Assembly: GCF_023715205.1 (NCBI RefSeq)
Contig: NZ_JAMBNR010000012.1
Span: 1 to 64,000, forward strand
Reading direction: 5' to 3'
DNA length: 64,000 bases
From: Mesobacillus maritimus
GTDB taxonomy: Bacteria; Bacillota; Bacilli; Bacillales; Cytobacillaceae
Below are positions 36,233 through 46,099 of the stretch, one piece after another. The first letter of the stretch is position 1; each line of letters starts with the position of its first letter. A program made the position numbers and the translations under genes. The notes beneath the pieces were generated by a model that did no database searches, had not been told where the DNA came from, and worked only from the letters and a program-made list of their open reading frames with translations.

Positions 36233-36256
36233 GTATTTATGCTGTCTATTCGATGC

Positions 36257-36297
36257 TTAAAACCACTTTCCTATTGAGGAAAGTGGTTTTTTTATTT
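36257..36297 (+). terminator. riboswitch-controlled terminator
   Basis: AAACCACTTTCC and GGAAAGTGGTTTTTTTATT form a 12-bp stem (loop TATTGA) about 30 nt after the aptamer. GAAAGTG of the aptamer end can compete with this stem, the usual TPP switch mechanism. Confidence 0.88.
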
Positions 36298-36371
36298 TCA
36301 CAACTAACGGGCCGTTTACTAAAAAGAAACGGCCATATGCGAGGTCATGATTAAAGGGAGGTGAAGACAAA

Positions 36372-37031
36372 GTGAAATTGCTTGCTGTTACGAATGATCG
36401 TCTTCCGGTTCGACAGTTGGCACAAGGTATCTGCCAAATGAACGAAATGGTTGATTATATACATATTCGGGAAAAGTCCAAATCGATTAGTGACATTATC
36501 TTGCTGATAAAGCTTTTGGAACAGGAAATCGATAAAAAGAAACTCGTCATCCATGATCGGTTAGATCTTGCTTTGCTTTACAACATTCCTACGATTCACC
36601 TTCCTTCATATGGTCTGCCAGTAAAAAGGGTACGGAAGCAGTATCCAAGTTTAAGAATTGGCCGATCTGTCCACTCATTAGATGAGGCCATTCAGGCAGA
36701 AAAGGATGGGGCGAATTATGTCTTATATGGGCATCTTTTTAAAACCAATAGCAAATTCGGTCAACCACCGAGAGGGGTAGCAGAATTAACAAAAATTAAG
36801 AGAATGCTTCATATTCCGGTTTATGGGATAGGTGGTATTACAGCTAACAATCTAAAAGAAATAAAAAATACAAATCTTGATGGAGTGGCCGTGATGTCCG
36901 GCATTTTTGATGAAATCAATCCGCAAGAAGAAGCCGCAGCTTATTACAAAGCCTGTAGGGAGGTGAGTAGAAATGACGATTCAACTGAATGGCAAAAGTG
37001 TTATTCTACCAGAGCAAGTTCGTTCGATTAA
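36372..37031 (+). CDS. tenI: thiazole tautomerase TenI
   Basis: A 219-residue TIM-barrel protein of the ThiE/TenI family: HIREKSKS (about 31-38), IHLPSYGLPV, RIGRSVHSLDEA (about 96-107), DYVLYGH-type loop YVLYGHLFKTNSK, and GIGGITANN (about 155-163). TenI isomerises the thiazole carboxylate made by ThiG. Starts with GTG after GGGAGGTGA. Its last 59 bases overlap thiS. First gene after the TPP switch. Confidence 0.88.
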   Translation: MKLLAVTNDRLPVRQLAQGICQMNEMVDYIHIREKSKSISDIILLIKLLEQEIDKKKLVIHDRLDLALLYNIPTIHLPSYGLPVKRVRKQYPSLRIGRSVHSLDEAIQAEKDGANYVLYGHLFKTNSKFGQPPRGVAELTKIKRMLHIPVYGIGGITANNLKEIKNTNLDGVAVMSGIFDEINPQEEAAAYYKACREVSRNDDSTEWQKCYSTRASSFD

Positions 37032-37176
37032 AGATTTGCTTAGCCACTATCATTTAGAAAATCGCCTTGTGATTGTGGAAGTGAACAAAGAAATTATGAA
37101 AAAAGAACAACATTCCACTTTTAAGCTTTCAGATGGAGATGTAGTCGAAATGATTCATTTTGTAGGAGGAGGATGA
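36973..37176 (+). CDS. thiS: sulfur carrier protein ThiS
   Basis: A 67-residue ubiquitin-like carrier ending in the required Gly-Gly (VGGG). It is adenylated by ThiF and donates sulfur to ThiG. ATG with GGGAGGTGAG just upstream, inside the end of tenI. Overlaps thiG by a few bases. Confidence 0.92.
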   Translation: MTIQLNGKSVILPEQVRSIKDLLSHYHLENRLVIVEVNKEIMKKEQHSTFKLSDGDVVEMIHFVGGG

Positions 37177-37178
37177 GC

Positions 37179-37946
37179 ATGTTAAAACTTGGGGATTATA
37201 GTTTTCAATCTAGATTGCTATTAGGTACTGGGAAATATCCTTCATTCGAAATTCAAAAAGAAGCGGTTAGTGTGTCAGAAGCAGAAATTTTAACATTTGC
37301 CGTCAGAAGAATGAATATCTTTGAGGACTCTCAGCCGAATTTTCTTGAACAATTGGATTTGAGTAAATATACGCTACTACCAAATACAGCAGGGGCGAAA
37401 ACAGCGGAAGAAGCGGTGAGGATTGCCAAGCTTGCGAAGGCTTCAGGTTTGTGCGATATGATTAAAGTAGAAGTCATTGGCGATGATAAAACGTTATTGC
37501 CAGACCCTGTGGAAACGTTAAAGGCATCGGAAATGCTTTTGGCAGAAGGTTTTATTGTCCTGCCTTACACCTCTGATGATGTGGTTTTAGCGAAAAGACT
37601 TGAAAACTTAGGGGTTCATGCCATTATGCCTGGCGCTTCTCCAATTGGATCGGGAAAAGGCATCATAAACCCATTAAACTTAAAATTTATCATTGAACAA
37701 ACTTCTATTCCTGTTATCGTTGATGCTGGCATTGGTTCACCAAAGGATGCTGCCTTTGCGATGGAACTTGGTGCCGAAGGTGTCTTGTTAAATACCGCCG
37801 TTTCAGGTGCAAAAGATCCGGTAAAGATGGCGCTAGCGATGAAATTGGCTGTGGAGGCAGGACGCTTAGGCTTTGAGGCAGGGAGAATCGAAGAAAAAGA
37901 ATATGCCGTTGCCAGCAGTCCAACGACTGGAATGGTTACATCTTGA
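37179..37946 (+). CDS. thiG: thiazole synthase ThiG
   Basis: A 255-residue TIM-barrel enzyme making the thiazole of thiamine from deoxyxylulose phosphate, dehydroglycine and ThiS-bound sulfur. Visible hallmarks are [11 protein letters not shown] (about 11-21), [14 protein letters not shown], the Schiff-base region [29 protein letters not shown] and the late [12 protein letters not shown]. The ATG at 37179 follows AGGAGGATGAG; an ATG at 37173 overlaps that site. Confidence 0.92.
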   Translation: MLKLGDYSFQSRLLLGTGKYPSFEIQKEAVSVSEAEILTFAVRRMNIFEDSQPNFLEQLDLSKYTLLPNTAGAKTAEEAVRIAKLAKASGLCDMIKVEVIGDDKTLLPDPVETLKASEMLLAEGFIVLPYTSDDVVLAKRLENLGVHAIMPGASPIGSGKGIINPLNLKFIIEQTSIPVIVDAGIGSPKDAAFAMELGAEGVLLNTAVSGAKDPVKMALAMKLAVEAGRLGFEAGRIEEKEYAVASSPTTGMVTS

Positions 37947-38956
37947 CAGATCGTTATTCAAGACAAACCCTATTTTCTCCAATTGGCAAACAAGGTCAAG
38001 AAAAATTGGCAACCGCTAAGGTGTTAATTGTTGGAGCCGGCGCTCTTGGCACGGCGAGCGCGGAAATGTTGGCCAGGGCAGGAGTGGGGAAGATAACCAT
38101 TGTTGATCGGGATTATGTGGAAGTGAGCAATCTTCAGCGTCAGCAAATGTTTACTGAAGAGGATGCTCGAAATAAATTGCCGAAAGCAGTCGCAGCACAA
38201 AACCGGATTCAGACCGTTAACAGTGAAATTGAGGTTACTAGTTTAATAGCGGATGTGAATGGCCTCAATATTGAAGAACTAGTTACTGGCTGCTCGCTTA
38301 TTATTGATGCAGTCGATAATTTTGAAACAAGGCTAATCGTGAATGATGCCGCTGTTAAACATCAAATCCCGTATCTCATCGGTGCAATAGTGGCAAGCTA
38401 CGGACTGACCTTTCCGATTATTCCTGGTTCGACCCCTTGTTTCCATTGTATCATCGACACACTTCCAAGTCAGAATGTCACGTGTGATACGGTTGGTGTG
38501 ATTGGGCCTATTGTCCAGTTAGTTGCTGCTTATCAAGTCACGTCTGCTTTAAAACTCTTGACGGGACATCCTGTTTCAAATGTTTTAAAATCATTCGATA
38601 TTTGGCAGGAGGAAAAAGCCGAAATCAGTGTGGATACATTAAAAAATGACAACTGTCCAACCTGTGGCAGCCAGCCTACTTACCCTTATTTGTCATTTGA
38701 AAACCAGACAAAAACCGAGGTGTTGTGTGGACGGAATACCGTTCAACTTCGGCCAGGCATCACCCGTTCCCTCTCATTAGAACAATTAGCCGAGAGTATA
38801 AAGGACCAAGCGAGGGAGATGGTCTTAAATCCCTACTTGTTATCTTGTTCATTTGAAAATCATCGTATCGTCTTCTTTAAGGATGGCCGTGCACTTGTCC
38901 ATGGAACAAGTGAAGCGCAAGTTGCTAGAAGTCTATATAATAAAATTATCGGTTAA
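37943..38956 (+). CDS. thiF: ThiS adenylyltransferase ThiF
   Basis: A 337-residue E1-like enzyme. The adenylation fold shows [19 protein letters not shown] (about 30-48) with [13 protein letters not shown]. Four cysteines (CFHC and CPTC) bind zinc. The C-terminal tail (about 255-337) is the usual Bacillus extension. It activates ThiS. Start is TTG overlapping the thiG stop (TTGA). Last gene of tenI-thiS-thiG-thiF; neither thiO (glycine oxidase) nor thiD is here. Confidence 0.9.
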   Translation: MTDRYSRQTLFSPIGKQGQEKLATAKVLIVGAGALGTASAEMLARAGVGKITIVDRDYVEVSNLQRQQMFTEEDARNKLPKAVAAQNRIQTVNSEIEVTSLIADVNGLNIEELVTGCSLIIDAVDNFETRLIVNDAAVKHQIPYLIGAIVASYGLTFPIIPGSTPCFHCIIDTLPSQNVTCDTVGVIGPIVQLVAAYQVTSALKLLTGHPVSNVLKSFDIWQEEKAEISVDTLKNDNCPTCGSQPTYPYLSFENQTKTEVLCGRNTVQLRPGITRSLSLEQLAESIKDQAREMVLNPYLLSCSFENHRIVFFKDGRALVHGTSEAQVARSLYNKIIG

Positions 38957-39115
38957 CAAACATAACTATTTTTTGGAAAAAGGTTACTCCCCATAGAATT
39001 TTATAAAATGGTAGGTTGGGTGTTCAATCAGGAGTAGCCGTCTTCCTTCAACCAGTCCAGTTAGTCATGGTAACATTTGCACATACATGGTTCAGGGCCT
39101 TAATAATAAGAATAA

Positions 39116-39157
39116 TAAAGAACACCATCCTGTACTTTGGATGGTGTTCTTTATAGA
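39116..39157. terminator. bidirectional terminator between thiF and xylR
   Basis: AAAGAACACCATCC and GGATGGTGTTCTTTAT form a 14-bp stem flanked by A and T runs. Confidence 0.9.
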
Positions 39158-39188
39158 TTAGGCGATAATTGGATCAATTCCAAAAGCC

Positions 39189-40349
39189 TTAGGGTGTTTT
39201 TGCCTCTTCTTTAATAAAATAATCCACCACAAAAGCAGATACTCCTAAAGCAGTTGAATATTTTTTTAGCTTGGAAAACTTTAATTGCATTTCTTTTTGG
39301 TGGTAAGCTAATGTATGCTGAGCGATGGTTGTGCGGATTGGTTCCTCGATCCACTTTTGTGCCATCGCCAAACGGTTACCGATGATGACTTGTTCTGGGT
39401 TAAAGGTATTTATAATGTTATTAATCCCATACCCGAGGTATTGGCCGATTTGTTTAAATAAATCTAGTGCCTGTTGGTCGCCTTTTTCCGCTAATTCCAT
39501 CAACGATTCTAGTGAATCGATGTTAGGGTCGGCCATAGCGAGCAAGGCATTTTCGGAAGCGTAGGCTTCCCAACACCCTCTGCTGCCACAGTTGCAACTC
39601 TTTCCGTTTAATTCGATGATCATATGACCCATTTCACCGGAAAAGCCATTTTTCCCTTGATACAAGTCATTGTTTAATATAATCCCAACACCAATTCCAA
39701 TCCCTGCGCTCACATAAAGGAGGTTTTGGTTGTCAAGTCCAGCCCCAAACTGCTGTTCACCAACCGCTCCTGCGTTTGCCTCATTTTCAATAATGACTGG
39801 TACATGGAATAAGTTCTCAAGGTCCTCTTTTAATTGAATATTCGTCCAACCAAGGTTAGGGGCCAATAAAATCGAACCTTCTTTGTTAACCATACCTGGC
39901 ACGCCAACGCCAATTCCGATAATCCCATAGCGGCTACTAGGCATCTCTTTTATTAGAGAAGTGATCATATTTTGGACAATACTCATGATGGCTGAATATG
40001 GGGTACGGTGCACCATCTGATTTTTTTCTATGACAATATTTCCTTTTAAATCGGTTAAGACACATAAAACATAATTTACCCCGATATCAATTCCTACCGC
40101 ATAGCCAGCGTCTTTGTTAAAATGAAGCAGAACAGGCCGGCGGCCACCGCTAGATTCCCCAGGTCCAGATTCATAAATGAGTTCTTCATCTAATAATTCA
40201 CTTACTAATGAAGAAACTGTTGTTTTATTTAAGCCGGAAACTTGAGCAATATCGGCTCTGGAAAGGGGCTCTTTCTCCATGATGAGTTGTAAAACAAGTG
40301 CTTTATTATTTTTCTTTACAACCTGTTGATTCCATGTCATTGTTCTCAC
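39189..40349 (-). CDS. xylR: xylose repressor XylR (ROK family)
   Basis: A 386-residue ROK-type repressor. The N-terminal winged helix (about 10-65: ALVLQLIMEKEPLSRADIAQ, KTTVSSLVSEL) is followed by the ROK sugar-kinase fold (GIDIGVNYVL, VGVPGMVNKEG) and the zinc motif CNCGSRGCWEAY (about 250-261). It should release DNA when xylose is present. GTG start with GGGAG upstream. It is divergent from xylA; operators matching its family lie before xylA and before the GH10 gene. Confidence 0.92.
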   Translation of the reverse strand: MRTMTWNQQVVKKNNKALVLQLIMEKEPLSRADIAQVSGLNKTTVSSLVSELLDEELIYESGPGESSGGRRPVLLHFNKDAGYAVGIDIGVNYVLCVLTDLKGNIVIEKNQMVHRTPYSAIMSIVQNMITSLIKEMPSSRYGIIGIGVGVPGMVNKEGSILLAPNLGWTNIQLKEDLENLFHVPVIIENEANAGAVGEQQFGAGLDNQNLLYVSAGIGIGVGIILNNDLYQGKNGFSGEMGHMIIELNGKSCNCGSRGCWEAYASENALLAMADPNIDSLESLMELAEKGDQQALDLFKQIGQYLGYGINNIINTFNPEQVIIGNRLAMAQKWIEEPIRTTIAQHTLAYHQKEMQLKFSKLKKYSTALGVSAFVVDYFIKEEAKTP

Positions 40350-40398
40350 ATATAAAAACTCCCTTGTTCGGTAGTAACTCTATTTTAACATAAACTTT

Positions 40399-40417
40399 GT
40401 TTGCTAGATATACAAAC
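40399..40417 (-). promoter_or_regulatory. possible weak XylR half-site pair near xylR
   Basis: GTTTG and CAAAC flank a 9-bp spacer 50 bp upstream of xylR. It resembles the xylA operator (which has CGCTAGACAAAC) but with only 5-bp arms. Weak. Confidence 0.3.
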
Positions 40418-40512
40418 CTTTCAAAAGGTTGATATGATAGGATGAATCCGTTTACAATAAAAGGTAAAAACTTCTGTCCATTAAAATTCACTTTAAGTAT
40501 TGAAAAAACATT

Positions 40513-40526
40513 TGAAAACGGATACA
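40513..40526. promoter_or_regulatory. cre-like site upstream of xylR
   Basis: TGAAAACGGATACA matches the CcpA consensus TGWAANCGNTNWCA at 13 of 14 positions. It lies in the xylR-xylA gap. Confidence 0.4.
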
Positions 40527-40803
40527 TTAGAAGAGGCTTCGATGGTATTAAATATGCTTGACCCAGTGAAAAACTAGTTGATTTCCCTTACTAAAGAAAT
40601 ATTATTAGTTGTATGAAGTTAGTAAGAAAGCTTGCAACTACTGGTTTTTAAATGGGAACAAACAACATAATCAGTACAACTACTGATCGAGTCACATCAC
40701 CCTTTCGTTTTTAAAATATTGCAGACATAATCTTAATATGAGGGACGGCTTTCTAGCAATTTGTGAAACTCAAAAATGAGAGTTTGAAAAAAATTTAAAA
40801 AAC

Positions 40804-40830
40804 CTTAGTTTATTCGCTAGACAAACTAAG
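40804..40830. promoter_or_regulatory. XylR-type operator before xylA
   Basis: CTTAGTTTATT and GACAAACTAAG flank CGCTA, matching the TTAGTTTGTTT-N-AAACAAACTAA pattern of Bacillus xyl operators. It overlaps the -35 of the xylA promoter. Confidence 0.85.
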
Positions 40831-40846
40831 TTAGCGGTGCTATAAT
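40818..40846 (+). promoter_or_regulatory. xylA promoter
   Basis: TAGACA (40818-40823) and TATAAT (40841-40846) are spaced 17 bp and sit right after and within the operator, about 105 nt before the xylA ATG. Confidence 0.7.
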
Positions 40847-40884
40847 TCAATCATACAAAGGTTACAGACACTGATTCGAATCTT

Positions 40885-40898
40885 TGTAAGCATTTACA
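40885..40898. promoter_or_regulatory. cre-like site in the xylA leader
   Basis: TGTAAGCATTTACA matches TGWAANCGNTNWCA except one base (A for G) and is itself nearly palindromic. Downstream of the promoter it would act as a CcpA roadblock, as in B. subtilis xyl. Confidence 0.55.
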
Positions 40899-40950
40899 AA
40901 TCAAATTGATGTTATGAAACTATAAAACTACTACTAGGAGGAATAACCCC

Positions 40951-42267
40951 ATGGCTTATTTCGAATCCATTAACAAAATCAAGTATGAAGGTGCAAAATC
41001 AACTAATCCGTTTGCGTATAAATATTACAATCCTGAAGAAGTAATCAATGGCAAAACAATGGAAGAAATTCTACGTTTCTCAGTAGCATATTGGCATACA
41101 TTCAATGCAGACGGTTCAGATCCATTTGGTGTAGGAACAGCAATTCGTCCTTGGGATCACTTAAAAGGTTTAGATTTAGCAAAAGCACGTGTGGAAGCAG
41201 CATTTGAATTCTTTGAAAAGCTAGATGTTCCATTCTTTGCTTTCCATGATGTGGATATCGCTCCAGAAGGAAGCACTTTAAAAGAAACAAACGAAAACCT
41301 AGATGTAATCGTTTCAATGATCCAAGATTATATGAAGACAAGCAAAACAAAGTTGCTTTGGAATACAGCTAACATGTTCACAAACCCACGCTACACTCAT
41401 GGTGCAGCAACTTCTCCAAATGCAGATGTATTCGCTTACTCTGCAGCAAAAGTGAAGAAGGGTCTAGAAGTAGCAAAAGAACTTGGCGCAGAAAACTATG
41501 TATTCTGGGGTGGCCGTGAAGGATATGAAACACTTCTAAACACTGATATGAAGCTTGAGCAGGACAACTTAGCACGTTTCTTCCATATGGCTGTTGATTA
41601 TGCGAAAGAAATCGGCTTAAATGTTCCATTCTTAATCGAGCCAAAACCAAAAGAGCCTACAAAACATCAGTATGACTTCGATGTAGCGACTGGACTAGCA
41701 TTCTTACAAAAGTATGACCTAACTGACTACTTCAAGTTTAATATCGAAGCAAACCATGCAACACTTGCTGGTCATTCTTTCGAACATGAATTAAGAACAG
41801 CTCGTATTAACGGAATGCTTGGTTCTGTTGATGCAAACCAAGGGGATACACTACTTGGATGGGATACAGATGAATTCCCAACAGATTTATACACAAACAC
41901 ATTAGCAATGTATGAAATCTTGAAAAATGGTGGATTAGGTCAAGGTGGTTTAAACTTTGATGCGAAGGTAAGAAGAGGATCATTTGATACAGAAGATCTT
42001 TTCCATGCACATATTGCCGGAATGGATGCATTTGCTATCGGACTAAAAGTAGCAAACAAATTAATTGAAGATAAGGTCCTTGATAACTTTATCGAAGAGC
42101 GTTACAGCAGCTTTACAAAAGGAATCGGCCTTGACATTGTAGAAGGAAAAACAAACTTCCGTGAACTTGAAGCATATGCTCTTCAATTAACTGAAATCAA
42201 GAACACATCTGGTAGAACTGAGCGCTTAAAAGCTCTAATCAACCAATATCTATTAGAAACACTATAA
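40951..42267 (+). CDS. xylA: xylose isomerase
   Basis: A 438-residue TIM-barrel isomerase converting D-xylose to D-xylulose. Metal and sugar residues are visible in FRPWDHLKG-like [51 protein letters not shown] and [14 protein letters not shown]. Length is standard. ATG with AGGAGG upstream. Under the xylA promoter/operator. First gene of xylA-xylB; a hairpin lies between the two. Confidence 0.95.
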   Translation: MAYFESINKIKYEGAKSTNPFAYKYYNPEEVINGKTMEEILRFSVAYWHTFNADGSDPFGVGTAIRPWDHLKGLDLAKARVEAAFEFFEKLDVPFFAFHDVDIAPEGSTLKETNENLDVIVSMIQDYMKTSKTKLLWNTANMFTNPRYTHGAATSPNADVFAYSAAKVKKGLEVAKELGAENYVFWGGREGYETLLNTDMKLEQDNLARFFHMAVDYAKEIGLNVPFLIEPKPKEPTKHQYDFDVATGLAFLQKYDLTDYFKFNIEANHATLAGHSFEHELRTARINGMLGSVDANQGDTLLGWDTDEFPTDLYTNTLAMYEILKNGGLGQGGLNFDAKVRRGSFDTEDLFHAHIAGMDAFAIGLKVANKLIEDKVLDNFIEERYSSFTKGIGLDIVEGKTNFRELEAYALQLTEIKNTSGRTERLKALINQYLLETL

Positions 42268-42295
42268 GACTAGCTTTCTAATACTAAACATAAAA

Positions 42296-42333
42296 ATGTG
42301 CTGGAAGTATTTTACTCCAGCACATTTTCATAG
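42296..42333 (+). terminator. hairpin between xylA and xylB
   Basis: ATGTGCTGGA and TCCAGCACAT form a 9-10-bp stem followed by TTTTCAT. It may weaken read-through into xylB or protect the xylA mRNA end. Confidence 0.6.
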
Positions 42334-42354
42334 AAAAGGAAAAGGATGATACGG

Positions 42355-43854
42355 ATGAAATACGTAATCGGTGTTGACCTCGGTACAAGTGCGGTTAAAA
42401 TCTTGCTTGTAAATCAAAATGGGGAAGTATGCAATGAAGTTTCAAAATCATATCCTCTTATTATTGAAAAATCCGGTTATAGTGAACAAAACCCAGAAGA
42501 GTGGGTTGAAAAAACAACTGCTGGTTTAGCTGAATTGATTGAGCAATTCGATGGTGATGTGAACGATATCGAAGGCATCAGCTTTTCCGGACAAATGCAT
42601 GGACTTGTTTTAGTAGATGAAAATAACCAAGTACTTCGAAATGCAATCCTCTGGAATGATACGAGAACAACGAAACAATGTGAAGAAATCTATGAAGTAG
42701 TGGGCCAACAACAACTTTTAGAGATTACAAAGAACCCAGCTTTGGAAGGTTTTACATTGCCGAAAATTCTTTGGGTAAAAGAAAATGAACCTGAGATTTT
42801 CGAACGTTCAAGTGTATTTATGCTTCCAAAGGATTATTTGCGTTATCGCCTCACAGGTCAAATTCATATGGAATACTCCGATGCTGCGGGAACGCTTCTA
42901 TTAAATGTAGCAAAGCGTGAATGGAGTCCGGAAATATTAAGTCATTTTGAACTTGCGCCTGAATTTTGCCCAGAATTAGTAGAATCTCATGATTTAGTTG
43001 GCACCGTGACAGCTGAATTCGCTGCCGAAACTGGTTTGTCAGAAGCAACTAAAGTGTTTGCTGGTGGTGCCGACAATGCATGTGGTGCGATCGGTTCCGG
43101 AATATTATCAGAAGGTAAAACATTATGCAGCATTGGAACATCTGGTGTTGTGCTATCTTATGAAGACAGAAGCGACCTTGATTTTGAAGGGAAAGTTCAT
43201 TATTTCAACCACGGCGAAGAGAATACCTTCTATACAATGGGGGTAACCTTAGCTGCAGGTTATAGTTTAAGTTGGTTCAAAGATACCTTTGCCAAAGAAG
43301 AAGCGTTTGACCAATTTTTAGCTGGAGTAGATGAAGTTCCTGCCGGCAGCAACGGTTTGTTATTTACACCTTATGTTGTAGGAGAGCGCACACCGCATGC
43401 TGATTCTAATATTCGTGCAAGCTTTATTGGCGTAGATGCATCACATGAACGTAAGCATTTTGCCCGTGCTGTTCTTGAAGGAATTACGTTCTCGTTGCAT
43501 GAATCAATTGAACTCTTTAGAAATAGTGGCAAGAAAATTGATACCATTATCTCCATCGGTGGTGGTGCTAAAAACGAAACGTGGCTACAAATGCAGGCCG
43601 ACATTTTTAATGCCAGAATTGAAAAACTAACAAGTGAGCAAGGTCCTGGTATGGGTGCTGCGATGCTAGCTGCTTATGGTTGTGGTTGGTTTACTTCTTT
43701 AAAAGATTGTGCAGATGCTTTCCTACAAACGGCGAAAACATATGAGCCAATTCCTGAAAATGTGGAAACTTATCAAAAAGTTTTTGCGATTTATCAGCAA
43801 GTTTATACACAAACGAAAACATTGAATGACCAGCTAAAAGAATTTAGAAAATAG
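42355..43854 (+). CDS. xylB: xylulokinase
   Basis: A 499-residue FGGY-family kinase phosphorylating D-xylulose. Conserved segments are GVDLGTSAVK (about 5-14), FSGQMHGLVL, ILWNDTRT, GGADNACGAIG and the signature GGGAKNETWLQMQADI. Length is normal. The ATG at 42355 is chosen because AAAAGG is better spaced than for the ATG at 42346. It follows xylA. Confidence 0.93.
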   Translation: MKYVIGVDLGTSAVKILLVNQNGEVCNEVSKSYPLIIEKSGYSEQNPEEWVEKTTAGLAELIEQFDGDVNDIEGISFSGQMHGLVLVDENNQVLRNAILWNDTRTTKQCEEIYEVVGQQQLLEITKNPALEGFTLPKILWVKENEPEIFERSSVFMLPKDYLRYRLTGQIHMEYSDAAGTLLLNVAKREWSPEILSHFELAPEFCPELVESHDLVGTVTAEFAAETGLSEATKVFAGGADNACGAIGSGILSEGKTLCSIGTSGVVLSYEDRSDLDFEGKVHYFNHGEENTFYTMGVTLAAGYSLSWFKDTFAKEEAFDQFLAGVDEVPAGSNGLLFTPYVVGERTPHADSNIRASFIGVDASHERKHFARAVLEGITFSLHESIELFRNSGKKIDTIISIGGGAKNETWLQMQADIFNARIEKLTSEQGPGMGAAMLAAYGCGWFTSLKDCADAFLQTAKTYEPIPENVETYQKVFAIYQQVYTQTKTLNDQLKEFRK

Positions 43855-43869
43855 ATTCTCCCTTAGCTT

Positions 43870-44062
43870 TAACAAGGCAGTTTTGTAGAGAGTGTTGTTA
43901 AAATCCAAATGCCGATTTTAACGCAGAATAAACCATTTTGTGCATTAATGCTAAGTTTGCATGCTCTTTTCTCTTAATATAAAGGTACTTTCCTGTGAAA
44001 AGATAGCTAAACTTTACATTTTATCCCTAAAAGCAACAAGGTTAAGAAAAGAGCCTTAAACA
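43870..44062 (+). repeat. MITE-like repeat, copy F
   Basis: Begins ACAAGGCAGTTTTGTAGAG and ends GAAAAGAGCCTTAAAC. It contains GTTAAAATC-N8-GATTTTAAC (43896-43921), CATTTTGTGC and GCTCTTTTCTC, aligned with B and D. It lies between xylB and the mutarotase gene. Confidence 0.75.
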
Positions 44063-44079
44063 ACGATGAATGAAAACAA

Positions 44080-44112
44080 AAAACCCCACTTTCCGTGGGG
44101 CTTTCTTTTCAT
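44080..44112 (+). terminator. terminator after xylAB and repeat F
   Basis: AAACCCCAC and GTGGGGCTTTCTTTT form a GC-rich stem, loop TTTCC, with a T-rich tail. Confidence 0.8.
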
Positions 44113-44184
44113 TGACGCTTAAGCAAAAGTTCGTTTATTCTTTAGTGAACTAAGAAGGGCAGTTAAGAAGGGAAGTTGATCGAA

Positions 44185-45225
44185 ATGAAGGTTGTAATAG
44201 AAGAATTTGGTCAGGTTGAGAACAAGCCTGTCTTTTCGTATACCTTGAAGAATGATCAAGGAATGGAAATGACAGCAATTAATTATGGCTGTATTATCAC
44301 GAAAATCACAGTTCCAGATAAGCATGGGAATTTTGAAAACGTTGTCCTTGGACATGACACATTAAATGATTATCTTCAGGACTCTTCGTTTCAGGGTGCA
44401 GTTGTTGGTCGTGTCGGTGGTCGCATTAAAGGTGGGGAGTTTGAACTTGATGGTCAAACGTATACATTAGCACAGAACGATCACTCCAATCATCTTCATG
44501 GTGGAATAAAGGGATTCGATAAAGTTGTTTGGGATGCGGAAGTACTTGACGACGGAGTTAAATTCTCTTATGTAAGTCCTGATGGGGAAGAAGGGTATCC
44601 AGGAAATTTATCTATTGAAGTAATTTACTCGATAAATAACAACAATGAAATTTCTATTCAATATCAAGCGCAGACAGATCAGAAAACGTTGTTAACGGTG
44701 ACGAATCATTCTTATTTTAACTTGAGTGGAAACCTCAAACATGATGTTTTAAATCATACATTAACGTTAAAGAGCGACCAGTTCCTTGAACTTGATCATG
44801 AATTCATTCCAACCGGGGAATTCCTATCGGTGGAAAATACAGCTTTTGATTTTACAAAAGGTGGACTTATTCAAAATGGAGTTGAATCTAACCATCCCCA
44901 AAATGTGTTAGTAGGGAACGGATACGACCATCCATTTATCCTAAAAGCAAACCATGATAACGAAATTGTTTTAGCAGATGCTGAAAGTGGACGGTCATTA
45001 ACGGTGGAGACCGATGAACCGGCAGTTGTCGTTTATTCCGGAAACTCGTTAAGTTCTGAAGGAGAGTATCGTGGGGTGGCTTCTAGAAAATATTTAGGCA
45101 TTTGCTTGGAGACACAAGGATTCCCAGATGCCATTCATCATCCGCATTTTCCATCGGTGGTATTGGATAAAGACAAGCAATATTTATCTGTGACGAAATA
45201 TAAATTTGGGGTAATCGAGGAATAG
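44185..45225 (+). CDS. aldose 1-epimerase (mutarotase)
   Basis: A 346-residue galactose/aldose mutarotase-type enzyme. The catalytic His is in NHSYFNLSG (about 173-181) and the Glu in CLETQGFPDAIHH (about 310-322). It speeds interconversion of sugar anomers and would help both xylose and galactose use. The ATG at 44185 is preferred over a TTG at 44176 on spacing to GAAGGGA. It heads a run with the lactonase-like and aldo/keto reductase genes. Confidence 0.88.
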   Translation: MKVVIEEFGQVENKPVFSYTLKNDQGMEMTAINYGCIITKITVPDKHGNFENVVLGHDTLNDYLQDSSFQGAVVGRVGGRIKGGEFELDGQTYTLAQNDHSNHLHGGIKGFDKVVWDAEVLDDGVKFSYVSPDGEEGYPGNLSIEVIYSINNNNEISIQYQAQTDQKTLLTVTNHSYFNLSGNLKHDVLNHTLTLKSDQFLELDHEFIPTGEFLSVENTAFDFTKGGLIQNGVESNHPQNVLVGNGYDHPFILKANHDNEIVLADAESGRSLTVETDEPAVVVYSGNSLSSEGEYRGVASRKYLGICLETQGFPDAIHHPHFPSVVLDKDKQYLSVTKYKFGVIEE

Positions 45226-45226
45226 A

Positions 45227-46078
45227 ATGAGGTTGATTCATAAAAGTGGGAAACAACTTCTTAACGAAGTTGTTGGTACTGAGATTCAGCGAGACAGTGT
45301 TGCTTTTTGGAATTTAGGTCAGGCTGGTATTCTTATTAAGGGAAGGTCGGATGATGGTCTCGTTTGTGTGGACCCTTATTTAACCGCAAGCATAGAAGAT
45401 ACTGACCCAAACTCAGAATTTAAACGAGCATTTCCTCCGATTATGGAACCGGAAATGCTAGCATGTGCAGATGGAATCTTGCTTACGCATGCACATGGAG
45501 ACCATCTAGATATTGAAACAATTTCGGGAATCGCAAAGGCTTCTCAGCAAACCCAATTTGCAGTTCCAGCCCCGGATGAAGGGTTACTAGGAGGAATTGT
45601 ATCACCAGAGAAACTAGTCTCTGTAAGAGGACAAGAGCGCTTTTATCTAAAAAACTTTAAGGTAACACCGGTTCCTGCTGCGCATACCGAGTATGAAGTC
45701 GATGCTAATGGGAGTCATTTCTACTTTGGATATTTTCTCGATGTGAATGGAATTCGAATCTATCATAGCGGTGATACAGTAGTTACGCCAATGTTACTAG
45801 AGCAAGTGCGAGCGTTTCAGCCTCATATTGCATTTTTACCAATCAATGGGAGAGACCCTTTTCGAACATCTAGAGGGATTGTTGGCAATATGAACTTTAG
45901 AGAAGCAGTTGATTTTGCGGTTTCCGTTGGAGCGGACATGTTTGTTCCAATCCATTATGATCTATTTCCGAATAATCGGGAAAACCCAGCGTATATGGTG
46001 GATTATCTTTTTCAGCAATATCCATTTCAAAAGTTCCACATGATGGCTCCTGGGGAAAGATTTATTTATTACAAATAA
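45227..46078 (+). CDS. UlaG-like metallo-beta-lactamase-fold lactonase
   Basis: A 283-residue MBL-fold enzyme with the metal motif THAHGDH (H88, H90, D92, H93), a later HSGDT and PIHYD. It resembles UlaG, the L-ascorbate-6-phosphate lactonase, so a sugar-lactone hydrolase is likely; in this operon a xylono- or uronolactone would fit but is not shown. ATG directly after the mutarotase stop (1-nt gap). Followed by the aldo/keto reductase. Confidence 0.82.
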   Translation: MRLIHKSGKQLLNEVVGTEIQRDSVAFWNLGQAGILIKGRSDDGLVCVDPYLTASIEDTDPNSEFKRAFPPIMEPEMLACADGILLTHAHGDHLDIETISGIAKASQQTQFAVPAPDEGLLGGIVSPEKLVSVRGQERFYLKNFKVTPVPAAHTEYEVDANGSHFYFGYFLDVNGIRIYHSGDTVVTPMLLEQVRAFQPHIAFLPINGRDPFRTSRGIVGNMNFREAVDFAVSVGADMFVPIHYDLFPNNRENPAYMVDYLFQQYPFQKFHMMAPGERFIYYK

Positions 46079-46099
46079 AATATAAAAGGGGAGTTCCAA

